From Prorocentrum cordatum (lineage: Eukaryota; Sar; Dinophyceae; Prorocentrales; Prorocentraceae): DNA of 64,000 nucleotides. The notes below the pieces were generated by a model that was given only the letters and a program-made list of their open reading frames with translations, had not been told where the DNA came from and did not search any database. The translations under genes and the position numbers were made by a program. The stretch is taken from the NCBI GenBank assembly GCA_963575745.1, contig CAUYUJ010015271.1:146001-210000 (forward strand), given 5' to 3'. How positions within the stretch are numbered: the first letter of the stretch is position 1; every line of letters begins with the position of its first letter. Shown here one piece after another: positions 31,901 to 42,025 of this stretch.

Positions 31901-34680
31901 TCGATACACTCAGCATTGCAACTTGGCACGTTCCTTGGCACGTTCCGTGGGGCGTCCTTTGGCGAGTCCCCCTGGCACGTCGCGTGGCGCGTCCCCTGGC
32001 ACATCCCGTGGCACATCCATTGGCACGTTCCGTAGCGCGTCCCCTTGGCACGTCCCGCGGTGCGACCCCATGGCACGTCCCCTGGCACGTCGCCTGGCGC
32101 ATCCCTTGGGACGTTTCGCGGCGCGTCCTCCTGGCATGTTCCCCTGTCCATTAGCTCTGGGGCAGCTACTATGTGTTCAGGCAGCTCGAGCTTAAGATCC
32201 AGATCAGTTCGGTCAGGACTCGGATGCAACGGAGGACTCGATCCACGAGGCTATAGAGCGCAGTCGCGCCATAGCACATCGCAATTCAGCACGGCGCAGC
32301 ACAGCACATCCCTCGGCAGGGTACGATACCTTCAGTATTGCATTTGCCCGTCACCCAATCAGGTGTCTTTGAAAACGCTGCCATGTGTTACAGTTCTACA
32401 TTCCTTTCCGGGTTCGTGGGTCGATCATGTTTGGACCCTGATCCCGCCGATCTGCGTGAGGGGTGCCACCGAATTTGAGAAATGTGGCAAATCCCATGTG
32501 TTTTTGGACCCTGACCCTACGGATCTGCGTGAGGGGTGCCGCCGAATTTCAGAAATGTGGCAAATCCTTTGCTTTTGCACCCTGACCCCGCCAATCACGG
32601 AATGTCAGAAATGTAGCAAATCCCTTGTGTTTTTGGACCCTGACCCCGCCGATCTGCATAGGGGTGCCACCGAATTTGAGAAATGTGGCGAATCCCTTAT
32701 GTTCCCAGAAAGGGCTCGAGCCCAGGGTTCTCTTTTAGTGGGTTTACCTTCCGGTTTCGACGGGAAGAGGGCCGGCGAAATTATTCTGCGATAAATTACG
32801 TGCGGGAAGAGGGCCGGCAGAATTATGTTTGAGGATGTCTCGAGCGAAACGCTTGTTTTTCAGAATTTGTTGAGGATGTCTCGAGCGAGACGCTGGTTTT
32901 GCAGAGTTGGGGATGTCTCGAGCGAAACGCTTGGTTTCAGAATTTGTTGAGGATGTCTCGAGCGACACGCTGGTTTTGCAGAGCCGACCGCGACACGGAA
33001 AAGCGCCCCTCGCGCAGGAATTCCAAGGATGTCTCGCGCGTGCCGCGTCCCGCGCGCGGGTATTTGGATTTCTTGGGATTTTGACAGGATGTCTCGAGCG
33101 AAACGCTTGTTTTTCATAATTTGTTGAGGATGTCTCGAGCGAAACGCTGGTTTTGCAAAATTGGAGGATGTCTCGAGCGGTGGCCTCGTGGGGGGCCAGA
33201 ATTCAAAGGATGTCTCAGGCGAAATGCTTGTTTTCACGTCCCGCTCGCAGGAATTCCGAGGATGTCTCGCGCGTGCAGCGTCCCGCGCGTAGGAATTCAG
33301 ATGATTTTGACAGGATGTCTCGAGCGAAACGCTTGTCCCCAGCACGTTCCGTAGCGCGTCCCCTTGGCACGTCCCGCGGTGCGTCCCCATGGCACGTCCC
33401 TTGGCACGTCGCTTGGCGCGTCCCTTGAGACGTTCTGCGTCGCGTCCTCCTGGCATGTTCCCCTGTCCATTAGCTCTGGGGCAGCTACTATGTGTTCAGG
33501 CAGCTCGAGCTTAAGATCCAGATCAGTTCGGTCAGGACTCGGATGCAAAGGAGGACTCGATCCACGAGGCTATAGAGCACAATCGCGCCATGGCACATCG
33601 CAATTCAGCACGGCGCAGCACAGCACAGCCCTCGGCACGGTACATCAAGGTCGATACACTCAGCATTGCAACTTGGCACGTTCCTTGGCACGTTCCGTGG
33701 GGCGTCCTTTGGCGAGTCCCCCTGGCACGTCGCGTGGCGCGTCCCCTGGCACATCCCGTGGCACATCCATTGGCACGTTCCGTAGCGCGTCCCCTTGGCA
33801 CGTCCCGCGGTGCGCCCCATGGCACGTCCCCCCACGCCTGGCGCATCCCTTGGGACGTTTCGCGGCGGGTCGTCCTGCGGCATTCCCCTTGTCAATTAGC
33901 TCTGGGGCAGCTACTATGTGTTCAGGCAGCTCGAGCTTAAGATCCAGATCAGTTCGGTCAGGACTCGGATGCAAAGGAGGACTCGATCCACGAGCTATAG
34001 AGCACAGTCGCGCCATGGCACATCGCAATTCAGCACGGCGCAGCACAGCACAGCCCTCGGCAGGGTACATCAAGATCGATACCTTCAGTATTGCATTTGC
34101 CCGTCACCCAATCAGGTGTCTTTGAAAACGCTGCCATGTGTTACAGTTCTACATTCCTTTCCGGGTTCGTGGGTCGATCATGTTTTTGGACCCTGACCCC
34201 GCCGATCTGCGTGAGGGGTGCCACCGAGTTTGAGAAATGTGGCGAATCCCATTTGTTTTTGGACCCTGACCCCGCCGATCTGCGTGAGGGGTGCCACCGA
34301 ATTTGAGAAATGTGGCAAATCTCTTGTGTTTTTCTCAGAAAAGGCGTGGGCCCAGGGTTTTCTTTTACGATGGTAATTTGTCCCCGGTGCCTCAACTGAG
34401 GTGGGCCGGCGGATTCTTTCCGTGATAAATATCGAGGTCGAGGTGGGCCGGCGGATTAACAATTCGAGGATGTCTCAGGCGAAAAGCTTGTTTTTGAAAC
34501 TCGAGCGAAACGCTTGCTCCGCAGAGTTACCGAGGATGTCTCGAGCGAATCGCTTGTTTTGTAGAACTTGAGGGATCTGGGCGCCCCAGAGATTTGCCTT
34601 CTCTTGGTGCTTAAGTGCCCGTCGCCCAATACGGTGTCGTGAAAACGTTTCCATGCATGCGGCTCTATATGCGTTTCCAC
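28958..34680. repeat. higher-order satellite, second part
   Basis: Same modules as 23190-27105, now preceded by module A (GACCCTGACCCCGCCGATCT, then GAGAAATGTGGCAAATCCC). Superunits start near 28958, 30549, 32433 and 34184. D anchors lie near 29839, 30270, 31290, 31722, 32159, 33478 and 33904; E at 30459, 32342 and 34093. The superunits at 30.55-31.3 kb and 32.75-33.5 kb are nearly identical for hundreds of bases, pointing to recent exchange. Confidence 0.9.
32433..32700. repeat. four tandem ~66-bp module-A units
   Basis: Each unit has CCCTGACCC..CCGATCTGCG, GGTGCCACCGAATTT and AAATGTGGCAAATCC. The third unit is shortened. Two units recur at 34184-34330 and one at 28958. Confidence 0.85.
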
Positions 34681-34693
34681 GACCACACCCCAG

Positions 34694-35037
34694 CACGACC
34701 ACACCCCAGCACGACCCCACCCCAGCACGACCATCATCCAGCACGACCACACCCCAGCACGACCTCACCACAGCACGACCACACCCCAGCACGACCACAC
34801 CCCAGCACGACCACACCCCAGCACGACCACACCCCAGCACGACCACACCCCAGCACGACCACCACCCCAGCACGACCACATCCAGCACGACCACGCCCCA
34901 GCACGACCACGCCCCAGCACGACCACCCCCCAGCACGACCACCCCCCAGCACGACCACCCCCCAGCACGACCACCCCCCAGCACGACCACACCCCAGCAC
35001 GACCACACCCCAGCACGACCACTCCCCAGCACGACCA
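34694..35037. repeat. 15-bp CAGCACGACCACACC minisatellite
   Basis: About 23 head-to-tail units with minor changes (ACCACCCCC, ACCACGCCC). It begins inside a module-E copy, right after CTATATGCGTTTCC. Confidence 0.95.
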
Positions 35038-35044
35038 GACCGCC

Positions 35045-35320
35045 TTGGTTGAGTGGTTGCCTGTCATCGTGGAATGTTACGTGGGGTGTCTCGTGGACTG
35101 TTTCGCGGGGTGTCTCGTGGAATGTTTCCAGGAAAACGTTGAAAACGGTCGCCCGTGTCTCGTGGAATGTTTCGCTGGGTGTCTCGTGGAAGTGCCCGTC
35201 GCCCAATACGGTGTCGTGAAAACGTTTCCATGCATGCGGTTCTATATCCCTTTCCGGGTTCGTGGGTCCATCATGTTGGACCCGGACCCTGCGGATCTGC
35301 GTGAGGGGTGTTAATGTTTC
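35045..35320. repeat. GTGTCTCGTGGAATGTTTCG repeats and final E/A modules
   Basis: Five related units of about 24 bp (GTGTCTCGTGGAATGTTTCG) span 35080-35190. A full module E follows at 35190-35275 and the start of module A at 35276-35312, closing the satellite. Confidence 0.8.
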
Positions 35321-35401
35321 TACCCTCCCAGAAATTCTGAGAACCTTCCCAGGGCGTGGTGAAAATGCCCGTTTTGGGCCTCCCCCCCCTGCGCGGTGCA
35401 T

Positions 35402-35480
35402 CAACAAGGAACAGTAAGCAGCAAGAAGCAGAATTGTAACAAGGAGCAGTAAGCAGCAAGAAGCCTAACTGTAACAGTGG
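35402..35480. repeat. two ~36-bp tandem units
   Basis: AACAAGGAACAGTAAGCAGC and AACAAGGAGCAGTAAGCAGC begin consecutive units, each followed by AAGAAGC and a TGTAAC. Confidence 0.8.
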
Positions 35481-35537
35481 AACCTGGAAGCTGCAACTGG
35501 CACAGGAAACTGCGAAGCTTCGGCCTACAGCATAGCC

Positions 35538-35568
35538 GCCTGTAGGGGGACATGTCCGACCTAACCTT
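35538..35568. mobile_element. MITE-A fragment, right end only
   Basis: GCCGCCTGTAGGGGGACATG followed by TCCGACCTAA. It is followed by CCCTCTCTTGTCGCCACGCA, which is shared with 28710. Confidence 0.6.
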
Positions 35569-37374
35569 CCCCCCATCGGCCGCCCTCCCTCTCTTGTCGC
35601 CACGCAGGGACGGGTTCGTGGGCTTGGCAGCTTTCCAGCCTCGAGGTTCGTTCCAGCGGCCGCGCCTCGCTGGCAGTGTTCCCAGGATGCCAGCACCTCC
35701 CCAGGCGTCTGCCAGAGACCCGAGCTGGGGCCCAGAAGCGAGACGACGACGATTGCCAGCGGCGTCGGCGGTTCGGTCGGTCCGGCTGCGTCGCAGTTTG
35801 TTGCGTCAGTTCGGTTCGGTCCGTTTGTCGTGGCTGTTGCCGCGTCGCTCCCCTTCTGGGCTGCTTGCGGCCTGTCGGTTTCGGTTGATGTCGTTTTCGT
35901 TGTCCGCTGGGTCGGTTGTCGGTTGTATTGCCCTCATGGACGGCCTTGTGTTTCCCCATCGGCTGCCTCCCCCTCCCGTCTGCTGAAGCCCAGAAGGCCA
36001 GGCCGCCCGAAGAAAGGCCAGAGCAGATGGGATTGGAGATTCCCGCCGCATCTGCAATGCCGCCCGATCGCTTGACCCCCATCTGCCTCCCAGAGCTCCA
36101 ACACCTTGATTGCTCTGCAGTGCTGACCCCCAGAGGTCTAGACCCTTTCCCCCTGGGACCGGCTGTTCAACTTGAGCCGTTTTCTGTTGACGGTCACGGG
36201 GCTTGGTGAGGACACCCAGGGTCCGAAAGTTGTCAAAAACCGTCCACCGTGATTCCACACATTCAACCATGATAGTAAGGATGGGGCAACTTTGCAATCC
36301 TTGCCCCTTCGGCATTCGGCATCCTTCGGCATTTCGCTGCGCTCCGCACGGAAAACGTAAACATGGCGTTCCAAGGCCCTTGCGTTCCAAGGCCCTTGCC
36401 CTGGGCGAGTGTACACCCGACGACGTGATGGTTTCAATCCGGGGCCCAAGAGGTCTCGACCCTTGCACCCGGGCACGTGTTTCACCCCGGATCCGTCTCT
36501 GATGGTCCCTGCAGCCCGACAGCGGCCTCAGAAGGGCCGAAATTGGGCGGAAACCGCTGGTGCAAGAATCAGATCGTCGGAGATCTGGAAGAATACGCAT
36601 TGCTCATTTCTTATTCTTCGAGAGTTCGTTAATTCTTTGGGGGGCCAAGATCCTTTCATTTCTAATTGTTTTATCCTGGGCCTCTTCCTGGCCACTAGGG
36701 GGCCAGGAACAATGAGAAACGAGCACAATTAGAAATGAGCGCGATCAGAAATGAACGACGTGTCGGTGTGGGTCTCGTCAGGGGCAGCGTTTTGGGGGGG
36801 GGCTGGCTCAGGGAGGATGCGTCGACCGCCCCCAGCCCATCGATCGCCGACGAGGCCCCGATGGCTCACCGCGCCCAGGAACCTGCGGTTTTGCTGTCGG
36901 GGGCCCGTCGCCGATCTATCGGCGATATACAGCCAAAACCATAGAAAGGACGCACGGCTGTCCTTAGGGTACCCTCGCGTCCTTGCCTCTGCGGCCCGTC
37001 CTTCACGGTGTTCACTGGCCAGCCCTTCAGGGTGTTGGCGGTCCGCTGCCCAAAAAGTGCCAACTTCTGCGTCCAAGGCCCGTGCGTCCTTACCGCCCGT
37101 CCTAACTACAGATTTCGACTGTATCGCCGATCCCAGGTCGATGTCTCTTCCCCTGACGTTGCCCCTGACAAGGGGAGGTACGGGGTCCAAATATATACAC
37201 CGCCGCCACCTCCCTCGCCCCCTCCCTCTCGCAGGAGAGAAGAGGGGAAGAGGAGGGTGGACGGGGCTAGGGGGCACTGCGGGCGGTGGTGGTGTACATT
37301 CATGGGGGCCCGCAGGAGGTTTGGGAGGAGGGATCGAGGCATCGCGGGATCGAGGGTCCAGGGACAAGCGGAGG
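35569..37374. other. no gene recognised; degenerate MITE-B piece
   Basis: 35985-36095 holds AGAGCAGATGGGATTGGAG, CCGCCGCATC and CCCCCATCTGCCTCCCAGAG, a decayed MITE-B. 36120-36480 contains two AGAGGTCTNGACCC motifs of the dispersed repeat near 17120. The rest is unassigned. Confidence 0.4.
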
Positions 37375-37571
37375 CTTGGGGGCGATCTCCCACGAGGCGA
37401 CTTCCTGGAGGACGCCGGCCACGCCCGGAGGGCGCTGGAGCCAGCACCAGGCGGCTCCGAGGTGCTCGCCGTGCGGCTGGACGGGGGCGCGGTCACCTTC
37501 CGCAGGCTGCCAGGCGCCGGGCGGTCTGAAGTTCTGGGCCTCTCCAGTTCGGCGGCGAGCCCAGGAGGGAA
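37375..37571 (+). CDS. possible isolated exon, unknown product
   Basis: Frame 1 reads GDLPRGDFLEDAGHARRALE, then GSEVLAVRLDGGAVTFRRLP, with almost only G or C at third positions. A canonical-looking donor, GAA followed by GTGAGAG, starts at 37572, and an acceptor-like CCCACGAG precedes 37402. No family is recognised. It stops just before the segmental duplication. Confidence 0.3.
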
Positions 37572-37599
37572 GTGAGAGTCAGAGGAGGAAAAGGCACCC

Positions 37600-38146
37600 A
37601 TACTGCAACCCTTGCCTTGGTTTCCCTTTTCTGAGCCTCCTGGGAGGCCCTCGTCGCCACTGCTGGATCCGCCTCGAAATTCTGGTCAGAACGCGCCCTG
37701 GGAGAGGTCCGGGGAGCAGCGGTATCGGTACCTTGTGGTTTGCACAGAGAAGGGGCCGGCCTTCTCAGAAGGCTCGAAAGTCCCCTGGCCTTCTGAGAAG
37801 TTTTCTGAGCCTTCTCCGAAGATGCAGAACATGTCTCAGGAGGCCAGAGGTCGTCTGAGAAGCCCTGCCGCCTTCTGAGAAGGCCTTTTCCTTCTCACGT
37901 CCCCATCGCTCGCCGCCGACTTTCAAGTGGGGTTGGAGTAAATGTGGTCGGAGGATCATGCCGCATCATCGATGCATCGCCGATGCGGCTTGATGTGAAG
38001 CCCGATTGTGTTCCGCGCAGGCGTCGCCGATGCACTGCCGACGTCGCCGATGCATCGTCGATGCATCGCCGATGCATTGGCGATGCGGCGCGACCCTCTG
38101 ACCCCATCTCCTCGGACCCCATCTAGGAGGCCCCTAGAAGTTCCCA
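37600..38146. repeat. segmental duplication, copy 2 (no MITE-A)
   Basis: Parallel to 17150-17689 plus 17852-17866, including a MITE-B copy at 37926-38128. At its right end GGCCCCTAGAAGTTCCC is uninterrupted. A shorter related piece lies at 48337-48410. Confidence 0.85.
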
Positions 38147-38486
38147 GAGCTTCGACGATCAGATTTTCTCAGTCTGGGCATCTTTCTTCGACTTCGGCCT
38201 CGTGGGGCCCGTCACTGGGACCCAGCACAATCAAGAATGGCCCTGGGGTAAAATTTAAACTGCGCCCTCGGAAGCGGTCGAGACTTCTTAGGCCACGAGC
38301 GGAACACATTACAGCGGCGAAGGGCAGGGTACATCCCAGCGGGAGTTTTTTTTGGCAGCTGCAGGTCTACGGGGGCCCTCACGAGGCCCTGGGACCGTCA
38401 ACAAAAAATGCTAAGGATGAACAGCCGGTCCCAAGGGGAAGGGGCCCAGACCTTTCTGGTCAACGCTGCGGAATAATCAAAATGTT
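38147..38486. other. dispersed palindromic repeat, no gene
   Basis: GACTTCGGCCTCGTGGGGCC, GGACCGTCAACAAAAAATGC and CCAGACCTTTCTGGTCAACG match pieces near 7530, 8390, 17040-17145 and 18380. Boundaries are unclear. Confidence 0.45.
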
Positions 38487-38720
38487 TCAGGCAGTGGCGA
38501 GGCGTCCTGGCGTGCCTGCAGGCCCACAAACAATGTTCTAAGAGCCTTTTGTGCTTTCCACGAAATGTTCTTAGAACATGCCTGGCTGGGATTGCCTGGT
38601 TTTAACACATCGGGCTTATGTTCTAAGAGCACTTTGTTTAGTTTTTCGAGCATTTTGGGGGTCTGAGAGAATTCCGCGGCAGTCCTATAGGATTGCCGGG
38701 ACGGCCGGTCCCTGTTCAAG
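38487..38720. mobile_element. MITE-H copy 2
   Basis: TCAGGCAGTGGCGAGGCGTC to GGCCGGTCCCTGTTCAAG, 234 bp, with the AAATGTTCTTAGAACAT core. TGTT precedes and follows it, too short to be a firm target duplication. Confidence 0.85.
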
Positions 38721-38748
38721 TGTTGGAGTCCTGGGGGAGCAGGTGCCG

Positions 38749-38998
38749 GGTTGACCCAAAAGGGGGTCCAGCGACGAGGGGGTGTTGCAATAGACTTGGT
38801 GCAATAGATTTGTGGGGTTGTACTTCATTTCGGGCGTGCAATTCATTCCAGGGCGCAAATGTATTGCTTGATTTTCGCGTGCAAAGCATTACTTGCAATA
38901 CAATGCAGTACAATTTTCCGGCGCAATGCATTTGCAATACAAATGCCCCAAATCTATTGCACCACCCCTTTTCAGCTGGACCCCCTTTTGGGTCAACC
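38749..38998. mobile_element. MITE-I: perfect 24-bp inverted ends
   Basis: The ends GGTTGACCCAAAAGGGGGTC and GACCCCCTTTTGGGTCAACC are exact inverted repeats. The interior also pairs (GTTGCAATAGACTTGGTGCA against CAAATCTATTGCACCA) and is AT-rich, unlike the surroundings. 250 bp, one copy in the window. Confidence 0.85.
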
Positions 38999-39118
38999 AA
39001 AAGGTGGGGGCCAAAGGGTCGCGCGGCATCGCGGAGGTGCGGCGGGAACATCCGACCCCATCCGTTTTGGCCCCACCGGGTCCTGGGATCGTTGAGCAAC
39101 GATTCCAGAGTCCAGACC

Positions 39119-39718
39119 CCCCCTCCTCCTCCTCCTCCTCCTCCTCCTCCTCCTCCTCCTCCGCCTCCTCCTCCAATCGTCTTCGCCTTTCTAGGGAGGC
39201 CGGAGGAGGAGAAGGAGAAGGAGGAGGAGGGAGGAGGTCGGTCGGTCGGTTGGACTCGGCAGTTGCAGCAGTCTGCGCGCAGTCTGGCTGAAGGCTCTCA
39301 CCCTGAGAGCCGAGGGGTCGTACTCTTGTTCTGACCGCCAACCGCCGAAGCGAGGTGGCCCAGCGCACAGCAGCGAGAGCGTGGCGGATGGCGCGAAGAG
39401 AGGAGGAGGGGCGGCGGAGAGGAGGAAGGAGGCGGATCTGTCGCGCGTTTCGCATTTCGAGCGCGCGGTTCCCGCTCATCGGGCTAGCGGCGCCTGGGTT
39501 TTTGTGGCCCCGCGGCCCTCCGGAGGAGGTGAGGGCCATAGCCAGAGGGCCCGGGGCTTCGGGGCGGGGGCCCGGCGAGGAGCTCCAGAGAAGGGGGGGG
39601 GAGGCCTGCAGGGCCGCCCCCCCCCTCTCCATCCCCCGCCTGTCCACCAGGCCCCCGCCCTGCTCCTCTTGTGGCCGAGGGCGCGCACTTGTGCTGTTGG
39701 TGCCCCAGCCCGCCAGAG
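39119..39718. other. TCC tract and unassigned GC-rich DNA
   Basis: TCC repeats at 39123-39160. Between 39350 and 39527 frame 1 (ARAWRMARREEEGRRRGGRR, then FPLIGLAAPGFLWPRGPPEE) ends at a donor-like GTGAGG at 39528. No family is recognised; I leave it uncalled. Confidence 0.35.
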
Positions 39719-39878
39719 GTGAGACGGGCGTGTCCCTCTACGGGAGGAATGTTCAAAAATTGTCAAAAATAGTCTGGGCACGATTTTTCTTTCATATCTT
39801 GACGAGTTGTTGCGCATCTTCGGACTCTTTCTCATGTTTCCTCCACAATCCGCCTGTAGGGGGACATGCCCGACCTAA
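39719..39878. mobile_element. MITE-A copy 9, with splice-like ends
   Basis: GTGAGACGGGCGTGTCCCTC to GGGGACATGCCCGACCTAA, 160 bp. The flanks CGCCAGAG (39711-39718) and CGCCAGGAG (39879-39887) are a slightly altered target duplication. The left end begins GTGAGA, like a 5' splice site, and the right flank supplies CGCCAG, like a 3' site. Confidence 0.85.
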
Positions 39879-40241
39879 CGCCAGGAGGTGAGACGTAGGG
39901 CGGCGACGAGGCTGGCAGCCGCGCCAGGCAGGAGAGCAGTGAGGGCCCGGCGCGCGCTCGCACGTTCGCTGAAGGCGCCGCCGTAGATGCGTCCGCCAGA
40001 GCGAAAGGTGCGGCACCATCCTCTTCGCCTGGTTCACCCCCTGCTTTTCTACGGCAGTTCTGCGTCGTGCCGACCGCCGACAGCCCCGCCGCCGGCGTTC
40101 GACGTTGAGCGCTGCCAGCAGCCCAGGATCGGTCGATGTTGAACGATCTTGGCGTTTCGGGAATGGCCGATCGTTCAAGGCTGAACGATCCTCACGGTGT
40201 CGGGAACCAACGCCAGGGTCGACACGACACGGACCTGCCGT
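39879..40241. other. no gene recognised
   Basis: GC-rich with GATCGxTCAACG-type short repeats near 40125-40190 (GATCGGTCGATGTTGAACGA). No domain in any frame. Confidence 0.4.
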
Positions 40242-40481
40242 AGGCCTCCCAGCTGGGCTCGGAGTAGATAGGGGTCGTAGGATCGCGCCGCATCGCCGAT
40301 GCATCGATGATGCGGCTCGATGCGGAGCCCGACTTGCTGCACGCCGACGTCGCCGATGCATCGCCAATGTCGCTGGTGCCTCGCCAATCCATCGACGATG
40401 CATCCGCGATGCATCGGCGATGCATTGGCGATGCGGTGCGATCCTCTGACCCCATCTGCTCCGACCCCATCTAGGAGGCCT
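40242..40481. mobile_element. MITE-B copy
   Basis: AGGCCTCCCAGCTGGGCTCG to GACCCCATCTAGGAGGCCT. Core of CGATGCATCG units. 240 bp. Confidence 0.85.
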
Positions 40482-41460
40482 CTAACTTTGCCATCAAATC
40501 ACCACACGGCACCTTGAGCAATCGCATCAGCATGTAAATCGTACTGCGCAGTCGACACGCGCATGCAACCACTACCAGGTGCTCGTTCCCTTAGAGGCTT
40601 CTGTCTTTCGACGATCTGCGGAAACAAAGTTATGACCTGGTCTGGCGTGATTTGCGCCACACAGACAAGACTGACGCAGAAACAAAGGAATCGCGGGAAG
40701 CTCCAGGCACAGAGTCAGAGAGTTCAAAGTGCATGCGAGAAGAAAGGAAAGGGATACCACCGAAGCCATATGGTATAGAGCTGCGAAAAAAGGTACCCAA
40801 GCACCCTGCGGTTTGTTATGCGAGGGAGGTGGCATGGGTGGGTCGAGAGGAGGGGTCAGTGTTGTATCGGCTATTTAGTGAGTCCATCCGCATCGACCTC
40901 TCATGCGTATTGTTGACAGCTGCTGCACTTGTTCTAGCAACCATATGGTTGCAAGGCGCGCGCCATGTGTAGCGTCAGTGTGGGTATGCCACTACTGGAA
41001 CAGCTGTTTACTATGTAGGGTGGGTGTGCGATGGACTCTCAATTTGGCCTGCGTGAATGTCAAGAATTGTGTGTATGCCGTTTCAGTGGTATTGGCGTTG
41101 CCTTGGGATAGTCTGAGGTCTGGACGGATGTCACCCAAACAGAGAAAAGAGTTAGCGTTTCGCTAAGACCCCAGCGGCGCGCTACACTTGCTGCAATCCG
41201 TTGCCGAGCAACCTCATCCTGGCATGTTCCCTGTAGCTGTGCGTACAACGCCGCTGTCAGGTGCCCACCCACCCTCCAGCATGTGTGCTCTGGGCCTCAG
41301 GAAGATGGAGCACAACCAGAGGACGAGGAGGACGTAGAACGGCGAAGGATGGGAAAGAATCCTATGGGAGGGGGGAGATGGGATTATGGGACTTCTGGTG
41401 TGCGCCAGGCTGGAAAAGGGGAGGGGATGGGAGCAGGAGGAGGGGAGATGGGGCAGAGGA
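40482..41460. other. no gene recognised
   Basis: The most balanced base composition in the window (about equal AT and GC). Open frames are short and begin without ATG. No repeat was recognised until the GGA-rich part after 41320. Confidence 0.4.
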
Positions 41461-41886
41461 GGAGTAGGAGGAGGGGAGGAGGAGGAGGAGGAGGAGGAGG
41501 AGAGAGGAGGAGGAGGAGGAGGAGGAGGAGGCGAGGCGGAGGAGGGGGAGCAAGGAGCGGGACGGGATGAGGATGCGGGAGGAGGAGGAGGAGAAGGAGG
41601 AGGGAGGAGGAGGAGGAGGAGGAAGAGGAGGCGACGAGGTTGAGGAGGAGAAGGAGAGGGGAGAGGAGGAGGAGAGGAGGAGGAAGGAGAGGAAGAGGAA
41701 GAGGAGGAGGAGGAGGAGGAGGAGGAGGAGAGGAGGAGGAGGAGGGAGGAGAGGAGGAGGAGGAGGGAGGAGGAGGGAGGAGCAAGGAGCAGGACGAGGG
41801 ATAAGGGGAGGAGGGAGGAGGAGGAGGAGGTGGAGGAGAGGAGGAGGAGGAGGAGGAGGAGGAGGAGGAGGAGGAGGAGGAGGAGG
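41461..41886. repeat. GGA trinucleotide array
   Basis: About 425 bp of GGA with AGA, GAA and ACG interruptions. Both strands give spurious long frames. Confidence 0.93.
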
Positions 41887-41926
41887 TACTTACTGCCCGG
41901 AGATGCCGCCCCTGCCCTCGGTGGGC

Positions 41927-42025
41927 ATGGTTTCGCCGGCGCTGGTTTCGCCGGCGCTGGTTTCGCCCCGCTGGTTTCGTCGACGGCTGGTTTCGCCGTC
42001 GCTGGTTTCGCCGACGCCGTCGTCG
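41927..42025. repeat. GCTGGTTTCGCCGxCG repeats
   Basis: Five or six units of GCTGGTTTCGCCGGC type, 12-20 bp apart. The same unit recurs at 43024-43140, on the far side of the G-rich minisatellite. Confidence 0.85.

Noticed and set aside
23685-34125. Repeated frames such as MARPLARRLARPLGRSAARPPG on plus and MPGGRAAERPKG on minus
   Set aside because: They recur because the satellite recurs, are open on both strands at once and follow the GGCACGTCCC repeat; no sign of codon selection.
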